DNA of 10,489 nt from Acholeplasmataceae bacterium. Its GTDB lineage: Bacteria > Bacillota > Negativicutes > Acidaminococcales > Acidaminococcaceae. Positions 1-5,843 of this stretch are shown in pieces (the first letter of the stretch is position 1; each line of letters opens with the position of its first letter). The notes under the pieces are model-generated. The model was not told the origin of the DNA, made no database searches, and worked only from the letters and a program-made list of their open reading frames with translations. The stretch lies in the NCBI GenBank assembly GCA_012744295.1, contig JAAYIB010000102.1, positions 1 to 10,489 on the forward strand, written 5' to 3'. The position numbers and the translations under genes were made by a program.

Positions 1-621
1 AAATTAACTGATCAGGCTCGACCTATAGATAGTGACTTAGACGTTCTGATATCTCCCGGCGACGGCAAAATTGTTGCTTATGATAGTATTGATTTGAATA
101 ATTTAGTGCAAATTAAGGGATATACTTTCAATTTTAACAAACTTATTGACGAACCAAAAATAATTGAAAAATTTTCAGAAGGTATATGCATAATACTTCG
201 ACTTGGTCCAACAGACTATCATAGATTCCACTTTATTGATAATGGCGTGTGCGGGGCAACAGAAAGGATTAAAGGTAATTATTACTCTGTAAATCCAGTT
301 GCCTTAAAAGAGGTAACCGAACTCTTTTGCAAGAATAAAAGGGAATGGAGCATTTTCCATTCGGATAATTTTGGCGATGCATTATGTATCGAAGTCGGTG
401 CAACCTTTGTTGGTTCAATAATTCAAACATACACTGCAAACAAAAGAGTCGAAAAGGGCAGTGAAAAAGGATACTTTAAATTTGGCGGTTCTACCTGTAT
501 ATTTTTCTTTGAAAAGGGCAAAGTGAAAACAGATGAAGATATAATTAACCAAACAAAAGAAGGCTATGAAACAAGTGTAATTCTGGGGGAACGGATAGGG
601 GAAAAAGTATCAAAGGAGTGA
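1..621 (+). CDS. psd: Phosphatidylserine decarboxylase, 5' end cut off by window edge
   Basis: Decarboxylates phosphatidylserine to phosphatidylethanolamine at the membrane, using a self-made pyruvoyl group. The frame is open from base 1 with no credible start, so the gene begins upstream; 206 residues are present and roughly 80-90 are probably missing. Visible family motifs, numbered in the fragment, are SPGDGKI with the processing Asp at 21, GPTDYHRFHF with His74 and His77, a VNP segment, VGATFVGSI, and FGGST at 161-165. Self-cleavage should fall between Gly163 and Ser164 (bases 489/490), giving a long beta chain and a 43-residue alpha chain whose Ser164 becomes the pyruvoyl group. All catalytic residues expected in this part are present. 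The gene is much more AT-rich (about 35% GC in sampled lines) than its neighbour, which suggests a different history. An in-frame TTG at 94 is not the true start, because conserved motif lies before it. Confidence 0.93.
   Translation, partial: KLTDQARPIDSDLDVLISPGDGKIVAYDSIDLNNLVQIKGYTFNFNKLIDEPKIIEKFSEGICIILRLGPTDYHRFHFIDNGVCGATERIKGNYYSVNPVALKEVTELFCKNKREWSIFHSDNFGDALCIEVGATFVGSIIQTYTANKRVEKGSEKGYFKFGGSTCIFFFEKGKVKTDEDIINQTKEGYETSVILGERIGEKVSKE
613..618 (+). promoter_or_regulatory. Ribosome binding site deciding the start at 627
   Basis: AAGGAG lies inside the last codons of the decarboxylase gene, 8 nt before ATG 627. An upstream in-frame GTG at 618 overlaps this site and cannot use it, so 627 is the better start. 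The arrangement suggests translational coupling to the upstream gene. Confidence 0.75.
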
Positions 622-626
622 CTCAG

Positions 627-1205
627 ATGTTGACGATAGGCATCTTGCTGTTTTCGCAGGTGGAGGAGCTGGATTTTGTCGGTCCGTTCGAGGTTTTGAG
701 CTACATCAACAAAATCAGGCCGGACAGCACGAAGGTCCTGCTTGTTGCAGAGAAGGCGGAGCCCGTTGAAGCCTTTAACGGGATGAGAGTAATACCTGAC
801 GTGACCTTCGAGGATTGCCCCGCACTTGATGTCTTGGTGGCTCCGGGCGGCAAGGGCAGAGTTGCGGCGATGAGGAACGAGGCCGTCAGGGAGTTCATCA
901 TAAGGCAGGCGCAAAGCGCGAAATACATCGCCTCCGTTTGCACGGGGGCCTTCTTGCTGGCGGAAGCAGGCTTGCTGCGGGACAGGCAGGCGACGACCTA
1001 TCACACGGCTTTTGCCGAACTGGCATCTTATGGCGTCGAGGTTTTGGCGCGGAAAGTCGTTCGGGAAGGTAATATCATCACCGCTGCGGGTGTCAGCTCC
1101 GGCCTTGAACTCGGCCTATATCTGTTAAGGGAAGAATTCGGCGCGGAGTTGGCTCAGGAAGTGGCGGACAAGATCGAATATGATGTTGAGGCTGCAGAAA
1201 TATAA
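627..1205 (+). CDS. DJ-1/PfpI-family protein, isonitrile hydratase-like
   Basis: A 192-residue single-domain member of the class I glutamine amidotransferase-like (DJ-1/ThiJ/PfpI) superfamily, probably cytosolic. The N-terminus has the LDFVGPFEVL segment (15-24) typical of the isonitrile hydratase and AraC-type amidase-like branch, with an acidic residue at Asp16. The nucleophile elbow is ASVCTGAFLL, with Cys105 followed by Thr106, and then a TTYH segment at 123-126. In isonitrile hydratase an Asp, the Cys and the next Thr are the key residues, and all three have counterparts here. The family also holds glyoxalase-like and chaperone-like proteins, so the substrate is open. Length is normal for a stand-alone member, with no DNA-binding domain attached. 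The start at ATG 627 is set by AAGGAG at 613-618. The gene follows the decarboxylase by 5 nt but is far more GC-rich. Confidence 0.85.
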   Translation: MLTIGILLFSQVEELDFVGPFEVLSYINKIRPDSTKVLLVAEKAEPVEAFNGMRVIPDVTFEDCPALDVLVAPGGKGRVAAMRNEAVREFIIRQAQSAKYIASVCTGAFLLAEAGLLRDRQATTYHTAFAELASYGVEVLARKVVREGNIITAAGVSSGLELGLYLLREEFGAELAQEVADKIEYDVEAAEI

Positions 1206-1269
1206 TAGGCAAGGCCGGGTTATTTGTCACACATTCCTGTTTGCTGTAACGCAATTGCATTAAAAGTAT

Positions 1270-1275
1270 TATAAT
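1270..1275 (+). promoter_or_regulatory. Candidate -10 box for the flavodoxin-like gene
   Basis: A perfect TATAAT lies 84 nt before the flavodoxin-like ATG, in an AT-rich part of the 154-nt gap 1206-1359. No good -35 sits at 16-18 nt. TTGCTG (1241-1246) is 23 nt away and TTGCAT (1255-1260) only 9 nt away, so the assignment is tentative. Confidence 0.35.
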
Positions 1276-1359
1276 AGAGGCTAAGGACGAAGGCATAAAA
1301 GCAACGCCTGTATGCGAATTGGTAAAACCTTTCCTGAAGCGAAGGAGGTTTGTTAAATC

Positions 1360-1749
1360 ATGCAAGTATACTATTTTACCCGGACGGGCAGAAGCAGGAA
1401 GGTCGCGGAGGAGCTGGCTGAGCGCTACGGCGTGAAGGCTGAGGAAATAGCCGACGATGTTGACTGGCAGGGCCCTGTCGGCTATCTGAAGGCGGGTTAC
1501 AAGTCTTTCATGGGCGAGGACCTGCCGGCAAGGTACAGGAAACCTGAAGCTGGCGAAGAACTGATACTCGTTTTTCCTGTTTGGGCGGGCACCTTTCCGC
1601 CTGCAGTCAGAATGTTCCTGGCAAAAGAAGGCAGAGCCAAGGTTATCTGTATCCCGACTTCCATCAGCAGCAAGCTGAAGGACCGTGAGGGCTTTTTGAA
1701 AATAATCGATCTTGCGGGCAAGACGATTAAGACGCCTGCAAGCATCTGA
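1360..1749 (+). CDS. Small flavodoxin-like protein
   Basis: A 129-residue flavodoxin-fold protein, probably a cytosolic FMN-binding electron carrier or a small quinone/FMN reductase. The N-terminal beta strand runs into a phosphate-binding loop, FTRTGRSRKVAEELA (6-20), matching the TxTGxT/S-type FMN loop of flavodoxins. The middle has an aromatic-rich PVWAGTFPPAVRMFL segment (73-87), which in flavodoxin-like proteins lies next to the isoalloxazine ring. It is shorter than classical flavodoxins (about 140-175 residues) and resembles the compact flavodoxin-like proteins of anaerobic Bacillota. AAGGAGG at 1342-1348 lies 11 nt before the ATG. The last third (from about residue 98) is duplicated as a decayed fragment after the next gene. 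The partner is unknown; the surrounding nitroreductase-type flavoproteins are consistent with a redox role but do not prove one. Confidence 0.8.
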   Translation: MQVYYFTRTGRSRKVAEELAERYGVKAEEIADDVDWQGPVGYLKAGYKSFMGEDLPARYRKPEAGEELILVFPVWAGTFPPAVRMFLAKEGRAKVICIPTSISSKLKDREGFLKIIDLAGKTIKTPASI

Positions 1750-1784
1750 GCATAGTTTATATCACTCTGAAAGGAGCGATAAGA

Positions 1785-2555
1785 ATGCAAGCAAAAAATA
1801 TGTTGGCTAAAGTTGCTGTCATCATGAGCCTCTGTGCTTTTTGCGGCAGTGTTTTTGCTGCTCCGACAAGCAAAACTCTTACAAAAAATGAAGAGCTTTA
1901 TCCTCAGGGCTGGTCGGTTGGTGAGCAGGTAAAATTTAAAAAAGGTACGACTGTCAGCCTGAATGAAAAGGGTGCGGTCGTAAACGGCGTGCTGGCAAGT
2001 GATACATACCTGCGTCCGCAGGGGTGGCAGCGTGTTATCAATGATTACTCTTTAGAGGCAGCATATGCGGCAAGCAGCTTCTTTTCCCCGCATTGGATTC
2101 ATGGTGGCACTATCTATAATATGGCGGTTCCGAGTTATGGGCACATTCGTTATCAGGACGGTACAGCAGTAACCTTCAGTGAGCAGGGAACAGTGATTAG
2201 CGGTACTATTGCTGAGGAGGCGACTGTCGGTATCGGTGAAGGTCAATACGGCTTCGTGGTCTTTAAGAAAGATTCCGAGCTTCATTTTTACGACAGCGGT
2301 GCTGTGAAAACAGGCACGTTGTCAGAGGATACCAAACTGCATCCCGTCGGTTGGCAGAATAATGCCATAGACAGGTCAAATGCTGGCTTTGCGGAATTCA
2401 AGGCGAAGAGTGTTATCAACCTGACGGTCACCGGAGAAGTGATGAGCGGCACACTCAAAAAAGCTTTGCAGTGGAAGAATGAAGGACAAGAAATCGAGTT
2501 GCCGGTAAACAAGGTAAGCAACTTCACTGAACAAGGCGCTGCAGTAACTGAATAA
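1785..2555 (+). CDS. Secreted protein of tandem beta-type repeats, function unknown
   Basis: 256 residues; I do not recognise a named family. A signal peptide is clear: Lys residues near the start, a hydrophobic core at about 9-21, and a likely cleavage after VFA (23-25). The mature part holds four to five degenerate copies of a unit of about 30 residues, following the pattern hydrophobic-x-F/Y-K-x-G-T-x-V-x-F-x-E-x-G-A-V-x-x-G-T-L-x-x-D-T-x-L-x-P-x-G-W-Q. Copies lie near 49-82, 121-148, 158-191, 203-228 and 237-254. Copies 1 and 3 also share the ending LRPQGWQ / LHPVGWQ. Alternating hydrophobic positions and Gly turns suggest beta hairpins, perhaps a solenoid or a surface-binding module. There is no LPXTG motif, lipobox or other anchor, so it is probably exported to the periplasm or medium. 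AAGGAG at 1771-1776 lies 8 nt before the ATG. The gap to the flavodoxin-like gene is only 35 nt, so co-transcription is likely. Confidence 0.75.
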   Translation: MQAKNMLAKVAVIMSLCAFCGSVFAAPTSKTLTKNEELYPQGWSVGEQVKFKKGTTVSLNEKGAVVNGVLASDTYLRPQGWQRVINDYSLEAAYAASSFFSPHWIHGGTIYNMAVPSYGHIRYQDGTAVTFSEQGTVISGTIAEEATVGIGEGQYGFVVFKKDSELHFYDSGAVKTGTLSEDTKLHPVGWQNNAIDRSNAGFAEFKAKSVINLTVTGEVMSGTLKKALQWKNEGQEIELPVNKVSNFTEQGAAVTE

Positions 2556-2558
2556 TTC

Positions 2559-2664
2559 GTATCCGGAATTCCATCAGCAGAAAGCTGAAGGACCGGAATG
2601 GGTTTATGAAGTAATCGACCTGGCGGGCAAGACGATTTCGAGGCCTGCAAGCATCTGGGCGTGA
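2559..2664 (+). pseudogene. Decayed duplicate of the flavodoxin-like gene 3' end
   Basis: This segment aligns with 1649-1755 (residues about 98-129 of the flavodoxin-like gene plus its stop region) at roughly four bases in five. Exact shared blocks include CCATCAGCAG, AAGCTGAAGGACCG, GCGGGCAAGACGATT and CCTGCAAGCATCTG. One base is missing in the poly-T/poly-A part, which shifts the frame, and the original TGA stop reads TGG here. No start or 5' part of the gene is present. Similarity begins 3-4 nt after the stop of the repeat-protein gene and fades after about 2664. It is a non-functional relic of a tandem copy. Confidence 0.85.
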
Positions 2665-2771
2665 AATCTAAAAATGGAGGTATCCAATTTTGACAATATC
2701 TTGCAATATCACGCAAAAAGGTTTATTGCTGCAAATATTTGTATAAAAACTAAATAACGGGGGAGCTTATT

Positions 2772-3422
2772 ATGTTAAAGCAAATAACCGAGTGGAAAAG
2801 TGTGAGAAAGTTCACTAACCAGCCGGTAGAGGAAGAGAAAATTTTAAATGTTATGCGTGCGGGACGGGGGGCGCCATCCTGGAAAAACATCCAACCGTGG
2901 CGTTTTATTGCGGTTATGGAAGAGGCTGATAAAGCGAAGCTGGCCGAAGGCTTCTCAATGGGAGTTCTTATCAAAAAAGCGCCGGTTGTTATCTTGTGCG
3001 TCGGGAAATTAGCGGCATGGGAACATACCCATCAAAGGGATCGTTTAAGAGAGTTGATGTCCAATTCCGGCACTGCCATGTCTGATGAGGATATTGACAA
3101 AACCTTCCTGAATAACCGGATAGCCCAGGCGCTTGCTGATAGATCTTCTTCATTGATGGCGCGAACTTTTGAAAACATGGGAATTGCCTACGGCTTTATG
3201 ATCCTGGAAGCAATGAATCAAGGGCTTGGCGCATGCATTGTGGGAGAAATCGACAACGAATTGTCCGGCGTGGATAGTTCGAAATATGGCGGAATTAAAT
3301 CTCATTTCAACTTAGATTCTTCTGAAATTATTACTGCAGCAATTATATTAGGCTATCCTGCAAAGGATTTTCCGGTAAGCCCGCGTAAACCTGAAGAAGA
3401 CATTTTCCAGGTATGGCGCTAA
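2772..3422 (+). CDS. Nitroreductase-family protein (216 aa)
   Basis: An FMN-dependent oxidoreductase of the nitroreductase superfamily, expected to be a cytosolic dimer using NAD(P)H to reduce nitro compounds, quinones or flavins; the true substrate cannot be read from the sequence. N-terminal motif WKSVRKF (8-14) supplies the basic FMN-phosphate contacts. APSWKNIQPWRF (34-45) is the family's second flavin-binding stretch, and GLGACIVGEID (151-161) with ILGYPA (192-197) forms the C-terminal core. A stretch at about 80-125, rich in charged residues, is longer than in minimal members and may cap the active site. GGGGGAG at 2759-2765 is 6 nt before the ATG. The gene runs convergent to the next nitroreductase gene, with a shared palindromic terminator. 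The two proteins are only distantly alike, so they are not a recent duplication. Confidence 0.88.
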   Translation: MLKQITEWKSVRKFTNQPVEEEKILNVMRAGRGAPSWKNIQPWRFIAVMEEADKAKLAEGFSMGVLIKKAPVVILCVGKLAAWEHTHQRDRLRELMSNSGTAMSDEDIDKTFLNNRIAQALADRSSSLMARTFENMGIAYGFMILEAMNQGLGACIVGEIDNELSGVDSSKYGGIKSHFNLDSSEIITAAIILGYPAKDFPVSPRKPEEDIFQVWR

Positions 3423-3460
3423 AATTATTTTGTCGCAAAGGCTGTCAAGCTTAAACCAAT

Positions 3461-3502
3461 AAAGGCTGGGAACAATGATAATTATCATTGTTCCCAGCCT
3501 TT
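3461..3502. terminator. Bidirectional terminator, perfect 42-bp palindrome
   Basis: Two 21-nt arms, 3461-3481 and 3482-3502, are exact reverse complements with no spacer between them. The arms start AAAGGCTGGGAACAA and meet at AATT, so the RNA hairpin would have a GC-rich base and about a 4-nt loop. It sits 38 nt after the plus-strand nitroreductase stop and 5 nt beyond the minus-strand nitroreductase stop. T-rich ends (CCTTTT on plus, CCTTTATT on minus) follow both sides, so it can end transcription from both genes. Confidence 0.88.
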
Positions 3503-3507
3503 TGCTT

Positions 3508-4068
3508 TTATTTCCGGAACAATATTTCCGGATCTTTTTTGACAATTTCAGGTGATGCTTTGGCAGGGTGACCGAGGATGATCGGCGCCACGGCAGAATA
3601 CTCCTTCGGGATGCCGAGCAGTTCTTTAAGTTCCGGCAGATTGAAGGACATTTGCGCAAAGCCTATCCAGCAGGTGCCGAGGCCGAGAGCGTGCGCCGCC
3701 AGCATGATGTTCTGCGCGGCCAGGGCACAGTCGACTGCGGGATTGGGGCCTTCGGGCCTTGCAAAAACGGTCAGCAGGACGGGGGCGTTGTAAAAGATAT
3801 TGTAATCCGGGTTGCTGAACAGCTGTCGGTAACCTTCGAGAAAGGGTTTCGAGCCGATGCCTGCAAGCAAATAGGCTTTGCTGTCGTCGGATATTTTCTT
3901 CATCAATTCCTTGTCCTGAATCACGCCAAAGGCCCAGGGCTGGTTGTTCATGGCGCTTGGGGCCTGCACGGCGGCGTTTAGCAGTGTGTCGATAACGTCC
4001 TTGTCAACCTTTTCCTCTGTAAAGAAGCGGACAGAACGGCGTTTGTAGATGACTTCCATCAATTCCAT
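3508..4068 (-). CDS. Nitroreductase-family protein, minimal type (186 aa)
   Basis: A compact FMN-dependent nitroreductase-superfamily enzyme, presumably a cytosolic homodimer. Motifs are YKRRSVRFF (8-16) for the FMN phosphate, APSAMNNQPWAF (36-47) for flavin and substrate, ALAAQNIMLAAHALGLGTCWIG (115-136) and ILGHPA (164-169). The length of 186 is typical of the small clostridial type. The start is ATG at 4068-4066: AAAGGAG (complement of 4077-4083) lies 8 nt upstream, whereas a frame extending to 4281 has no ribosome site and non-conserved residues. A good promoter with a dyad in the spacer lies just upstream (4111-4140), so expression is probably controlled by a repressor. It is the only minus-strand gene in the window. 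The substrate is unknown; a role in handling nitroaromatics, quinones or flavin reduction is an inference from the family. Confidence 0.9.
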   Translation of the reverse strand: MELMEVIYKRRSVRFFTEEKVDKDVIDTLLNAAVQAPSAMNNQPWAFGVIQDKELMKKISDDSKAYLLAGIGSKPFLEGYRQLFSNPDYNIFYNAPVLLTVFARPEGPNPAVDCALAAQNIMLAAHALGLGTCWIGFAQMSFNLPELKELLGIPKEYSAVAPIILGHPAKASPEIVKKDPEILFRK

Positions 4069-4110
4069 AGGCTTGTCTCCTTTGCTCTTGATACTTTCCC
4101 TTATACTCCC

Positions 4111-4140
4111 ATTATAGTGCAAATCGTTCGATTTGAAAAT
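4111..4140 (-). promoter_or_regulatory. Promoter of the minus-strand nitroreductase gene
   Basis: Read on the minus strand: -35 TTTTCA (4 of 6 matches), a 17-nt spacer, and a perfect -10 TATAAT (complement of 4111-4116). It is 42 nt before the ATG at 4068. The spacer contains the dyad listed separately. Confidence 0.7.
4120..4135. promoter_or_regulatory. Operator-like dyad in the promoter spacer
   Basis: CAAATCG-TT-CGATTTG is a perfect inverted repeat with 7-bp arms and a 2-nt centre. It lies wholly between the -35 and -10 boxes of the minus-strand nitroreductase promoter. A dimeric repressor bound here would block RNA polymerase. Which regulator is unknown; no regulator gene lies in the window. 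Confidence 0.6.
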
Positions 4141-4232
4141 CGCGTCAGTCTGAAAGTTCTGCCTGGCTGCAGCGGTAAATGTGTCCGAATGCACAAAATA
4201 ATGCCCACCATGAACACTACGGAAAATTTTAG

Positions 4233-4304
4233 CAGTGGGGAACAGTGGGGACGTTCCTTTTTTGTCAACTTTTTTAGTCACCCGAGGCTACTTGGGACGG
4301 TTCT
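4233..4304. repeat. REP-like sequence fragments in a gene-free stretch
   Basis: The stretch 4135-4349 holds no gene I can support. Within it CAGTGGGGA occurs twice, 10 nt apart (4233-4241 and 4243-4251), running into GGGGACGTTCCTTTTTTGTC. GGGACGGTTCT follows at 4294-4304 and is identical to the core of the element at 8608-8642 on the other strand. A small hairpin, CCCGAG-GCTA-CTTGGG (4281-4296, one G-T pair), lies between. These look like degraded members of the 'GGGGACGGTTCTTTT' intergenic repeats seen in many Bacillota. The family assignment is from memory of such repeats, not from a search. Confidence 0.5.
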
Positions 4305-4332
4305 ACGGCCGGCGGTATGGTTATTATGGCAG

Positions 4333-4339
4333 AAGGGAG
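4333..4339 (+). promoter_or_regulatory. Ribosome binding site deciding the nhaC start
   Basis: AAGGGAG is 10 nt before ATG 4350. In-frame ATGs at 4317 and 4326 have no such site upstream, so 4350 is preferred. Confidence 0.65.
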
Positions 4340-4349
4340 TAAGAAAGCT

Positions 4350-5774
4350 ATGCAAAAGCCTTCTTTGTTCAATTCGGTGCTTCCTTTGATTTTTATGTTT
4401 TTACTGATTAGCTACGGCAGCCTCGTTGTCCGCTTGCCGCTATCTTTTCTGCTGATTGTGTCGGCGGTTTTCACGGGGCTGCTGGCAAAAGCCAACGGTC
4501 TTACCGTCGGTGAAATGATGGACGCAATCGCTGACAAGGTGCGAAATACCACGCAGGGCCTGTTTTTAGTTCTTTGTATCGGCGGGCTTGTCTCGTCATG
4601 GATTTTGTCCGGGACCATACCTATGTTTATCTATTACGGTATCAAGCTGATTGACCCGCAGTATTTTTATATTACGGCTTTTTTGTTAACGGCACTGGCA
4701 TCAACCGTTACGGGTACTTCCTACGGCTCTGCAGGCACTATCGGAGTGGCCGTGATGGGCGTTGCCGCGGCACAAGGACTGCCGCTCGACGTTGCTGCCG
4801 GCGCGGTAATCTCCGGGGCAATTTTTGGCGACAAGATGTCGCCTTGTTCGGACACAACAGTACTGGCGGCTCTTTCTACCCGCACCAATCTTTATACTCA
4901 CATCCGCCATATGTTCTACACAACGGGCGGGGCGACGCTGCTTTGCCTTTGTGTCTATGGTTTTGCCGGATTCTCCCTGACTGCCGTCGGGGGTATCGGG
5001 GAGTCGGGAACGCTGCTGGCGGATCTTGAAGCTATCTATGACTTCAGCTGGCTGCTTCTCTTGCCGGCCATACTTGTGCTCGCCGGTTCCTTTTTGAAAA
5101 AACCAACGATACCGATTATTATCGCATCGTCTTTTTTAGCTTTGTTCCAAGGTGTCGTCCTGCAAGGCTTTTCGGTCAAAACCGCAGTCAACGCCTATGT
5201 CAAGGGCTTTTCCCTGTCGATGCTGACGACGCAGGTGCCGCTCGGCAGCAGGGAGCTTATGGCGAGACTTTTGAATCGCGGCGGAATGGAAAGCATGCTG
5301 CCAATCTTTCTTTTGGTATTCTGCGTATTTGCGTTTGCCGGCATTTACAGCAGGGCGGGCTATTTGACAACCATACTGGAAAATCTGTGCAAACTTACGC
5401 GTTCGCCGGCCTCGCTTGTTGCTGCGACGCTTTTTGCCTCGCTCTTGGTCTGTCTGGCAACCGGCAGCACTTATTTGTCGATCTTGCTGCTCGGCGAACT
5501 TTTTGGCCCGATGTATCAGAAAATGAACCTGGCGTCGGAGAATCTGTCGAGAACTCTTGAGGATGCAGGCACCTGCGCGGTACCTCTTATTCCCTGGTCG
5601 ATTACGGCAACATATCTTGCAACGACGATCGGCGTGCCCACTGTTGAGTACCTGCCATGGGCGGTGCTTTGCTACTCCGGTATGGTTTTCGCTTTGGTGT
5701 TTGCCTACAGCGATTTTCGCATCACGAGGCTGTCGGAGAAAATTAGGCCTGCGCCGGTAAACGATTTGAATTGA
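4350..5774 (+). CDS. nhaC: NhaC-family Na+/H+ antiporter
   Basis: An inner-membrane secondary transporter of the NhaC family; such proteins exchange Na+ for H+, and some relatives (MleN type) couple this to organic acids such as malate and lactate. The 474-residue protein is almost entirely hydrophobic, with about 11-12 likely membrane segments. Family signatures are SWILSGTIP (83-91), TGTSYGSAGTIGVA (121-134) and the strongly conserved GDKMSPCSDTT (160-170), whose Asp161 and Asp168 are candidates for cation binding. Another conserved stretch, around the TGSTYLSILLLGELFGP segment near 370-390, is also present. Length is normal for the family. No terminator is visible after it; the promoter of the next gene overlaps its stop codon. 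Whether it moves only Na+/H+ or also a carboxylate cannot be told from the sequence. Confidence 0.9.
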   Translation: MQKPSLFNSVLPLIFMFLLISYGSLVVRLPLSFLLIVSAVFTGLLAKANGLTVGEMMDAIADKVRNTTQGLFLVLCIGGLVSSWILSGTIPMFIYYGIKLIDPQYFYITAFLLTALASTVTGTSYGSAGTIGVAVMGVAAAQGLPLDVAAGAVISGAIFGDKMSPCSDTTVLAALSTRTNLYTHIRHMFYTTGGATLLCLCVYGFAGFSLTAVGGIGESGTLLADLEAIYDFSWLLLLPAILVLAGSFLKKPTIPIIIASSFLALFQGVVLQGFSVKTAVNAYVKGFSLSMLTTQVPLGSRELMARLLNRGGMESMLPIFLLVFCVFAFAGIYSRAGYLTTILENLCKLTRSPASLVAATLFASLLVCLATGSTYLSILLLGELFGPMYQKMNLASENLSRTLEDAGTCAVPLIPWSITATYLATTIGVPTVEYLPWAVLCYSGMVFALVFAYSDFRITRLSEKIRPAPVNDLN

Positions 5775-5798
5775 CAATGATTTGCTATAAGTTATCAT
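5771..5798 (+). promoter_or_regulatory. Promoter of the stalk-domain gene
   Basis: A perfect -35 TTGACA (5771-5776) overlaps the nhaC TGA stop (5772-5774). After 16 nt comes -10 TATCAT (5793-5798, 5 of 6). The start codon is 45 nt downstream. Short dyads overlap the -10: AATGAT/ATCATT (5776-5781 and 5794-5799) and GTTAT/ATAAC (5791-5795 and 5804-5808). These could bind a regulator but are too short to be sure. Confidence 0.6.
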
Positions 5799-5843
5799 TA
5801 GGTATAACAACACATTTAAACAGTAACGAGGAGGAGAGGCAAG

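Noticed and set aside
2690..2746. An 18-codon reading frame starting with TTG, preceded by GGAGG at 2676-2680.
   Set aside because: Very short, rare start codon and no recognisable product. It may be the relic of a ribosome site left after the flavodoxin remnant.
3474..3489. AATGATAATTATCATT at the centre of the terminator, which resembles the inner part of a Fur box.
   Set aside because: It is fully explained by the terminator palindrome, lies downstream of both genes, and does not match the full Fur consensus spacing.
4069..4281. N-terminal extension of the minus-strand nitroreductase up to 4281.
   Set aside because: The extension has no ribosome site, crosses the promoter and dyad, and carries no conserved residues. 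AAAGGAG supports the start at 4068.
4281..4296. Small hairpin CCCGAG-GCTA-CTTGGG as a possible terminator.
   Set aside because: No T-run follows on either strand and no gene ends just before it; it is better seen as part of the REP-like debris.
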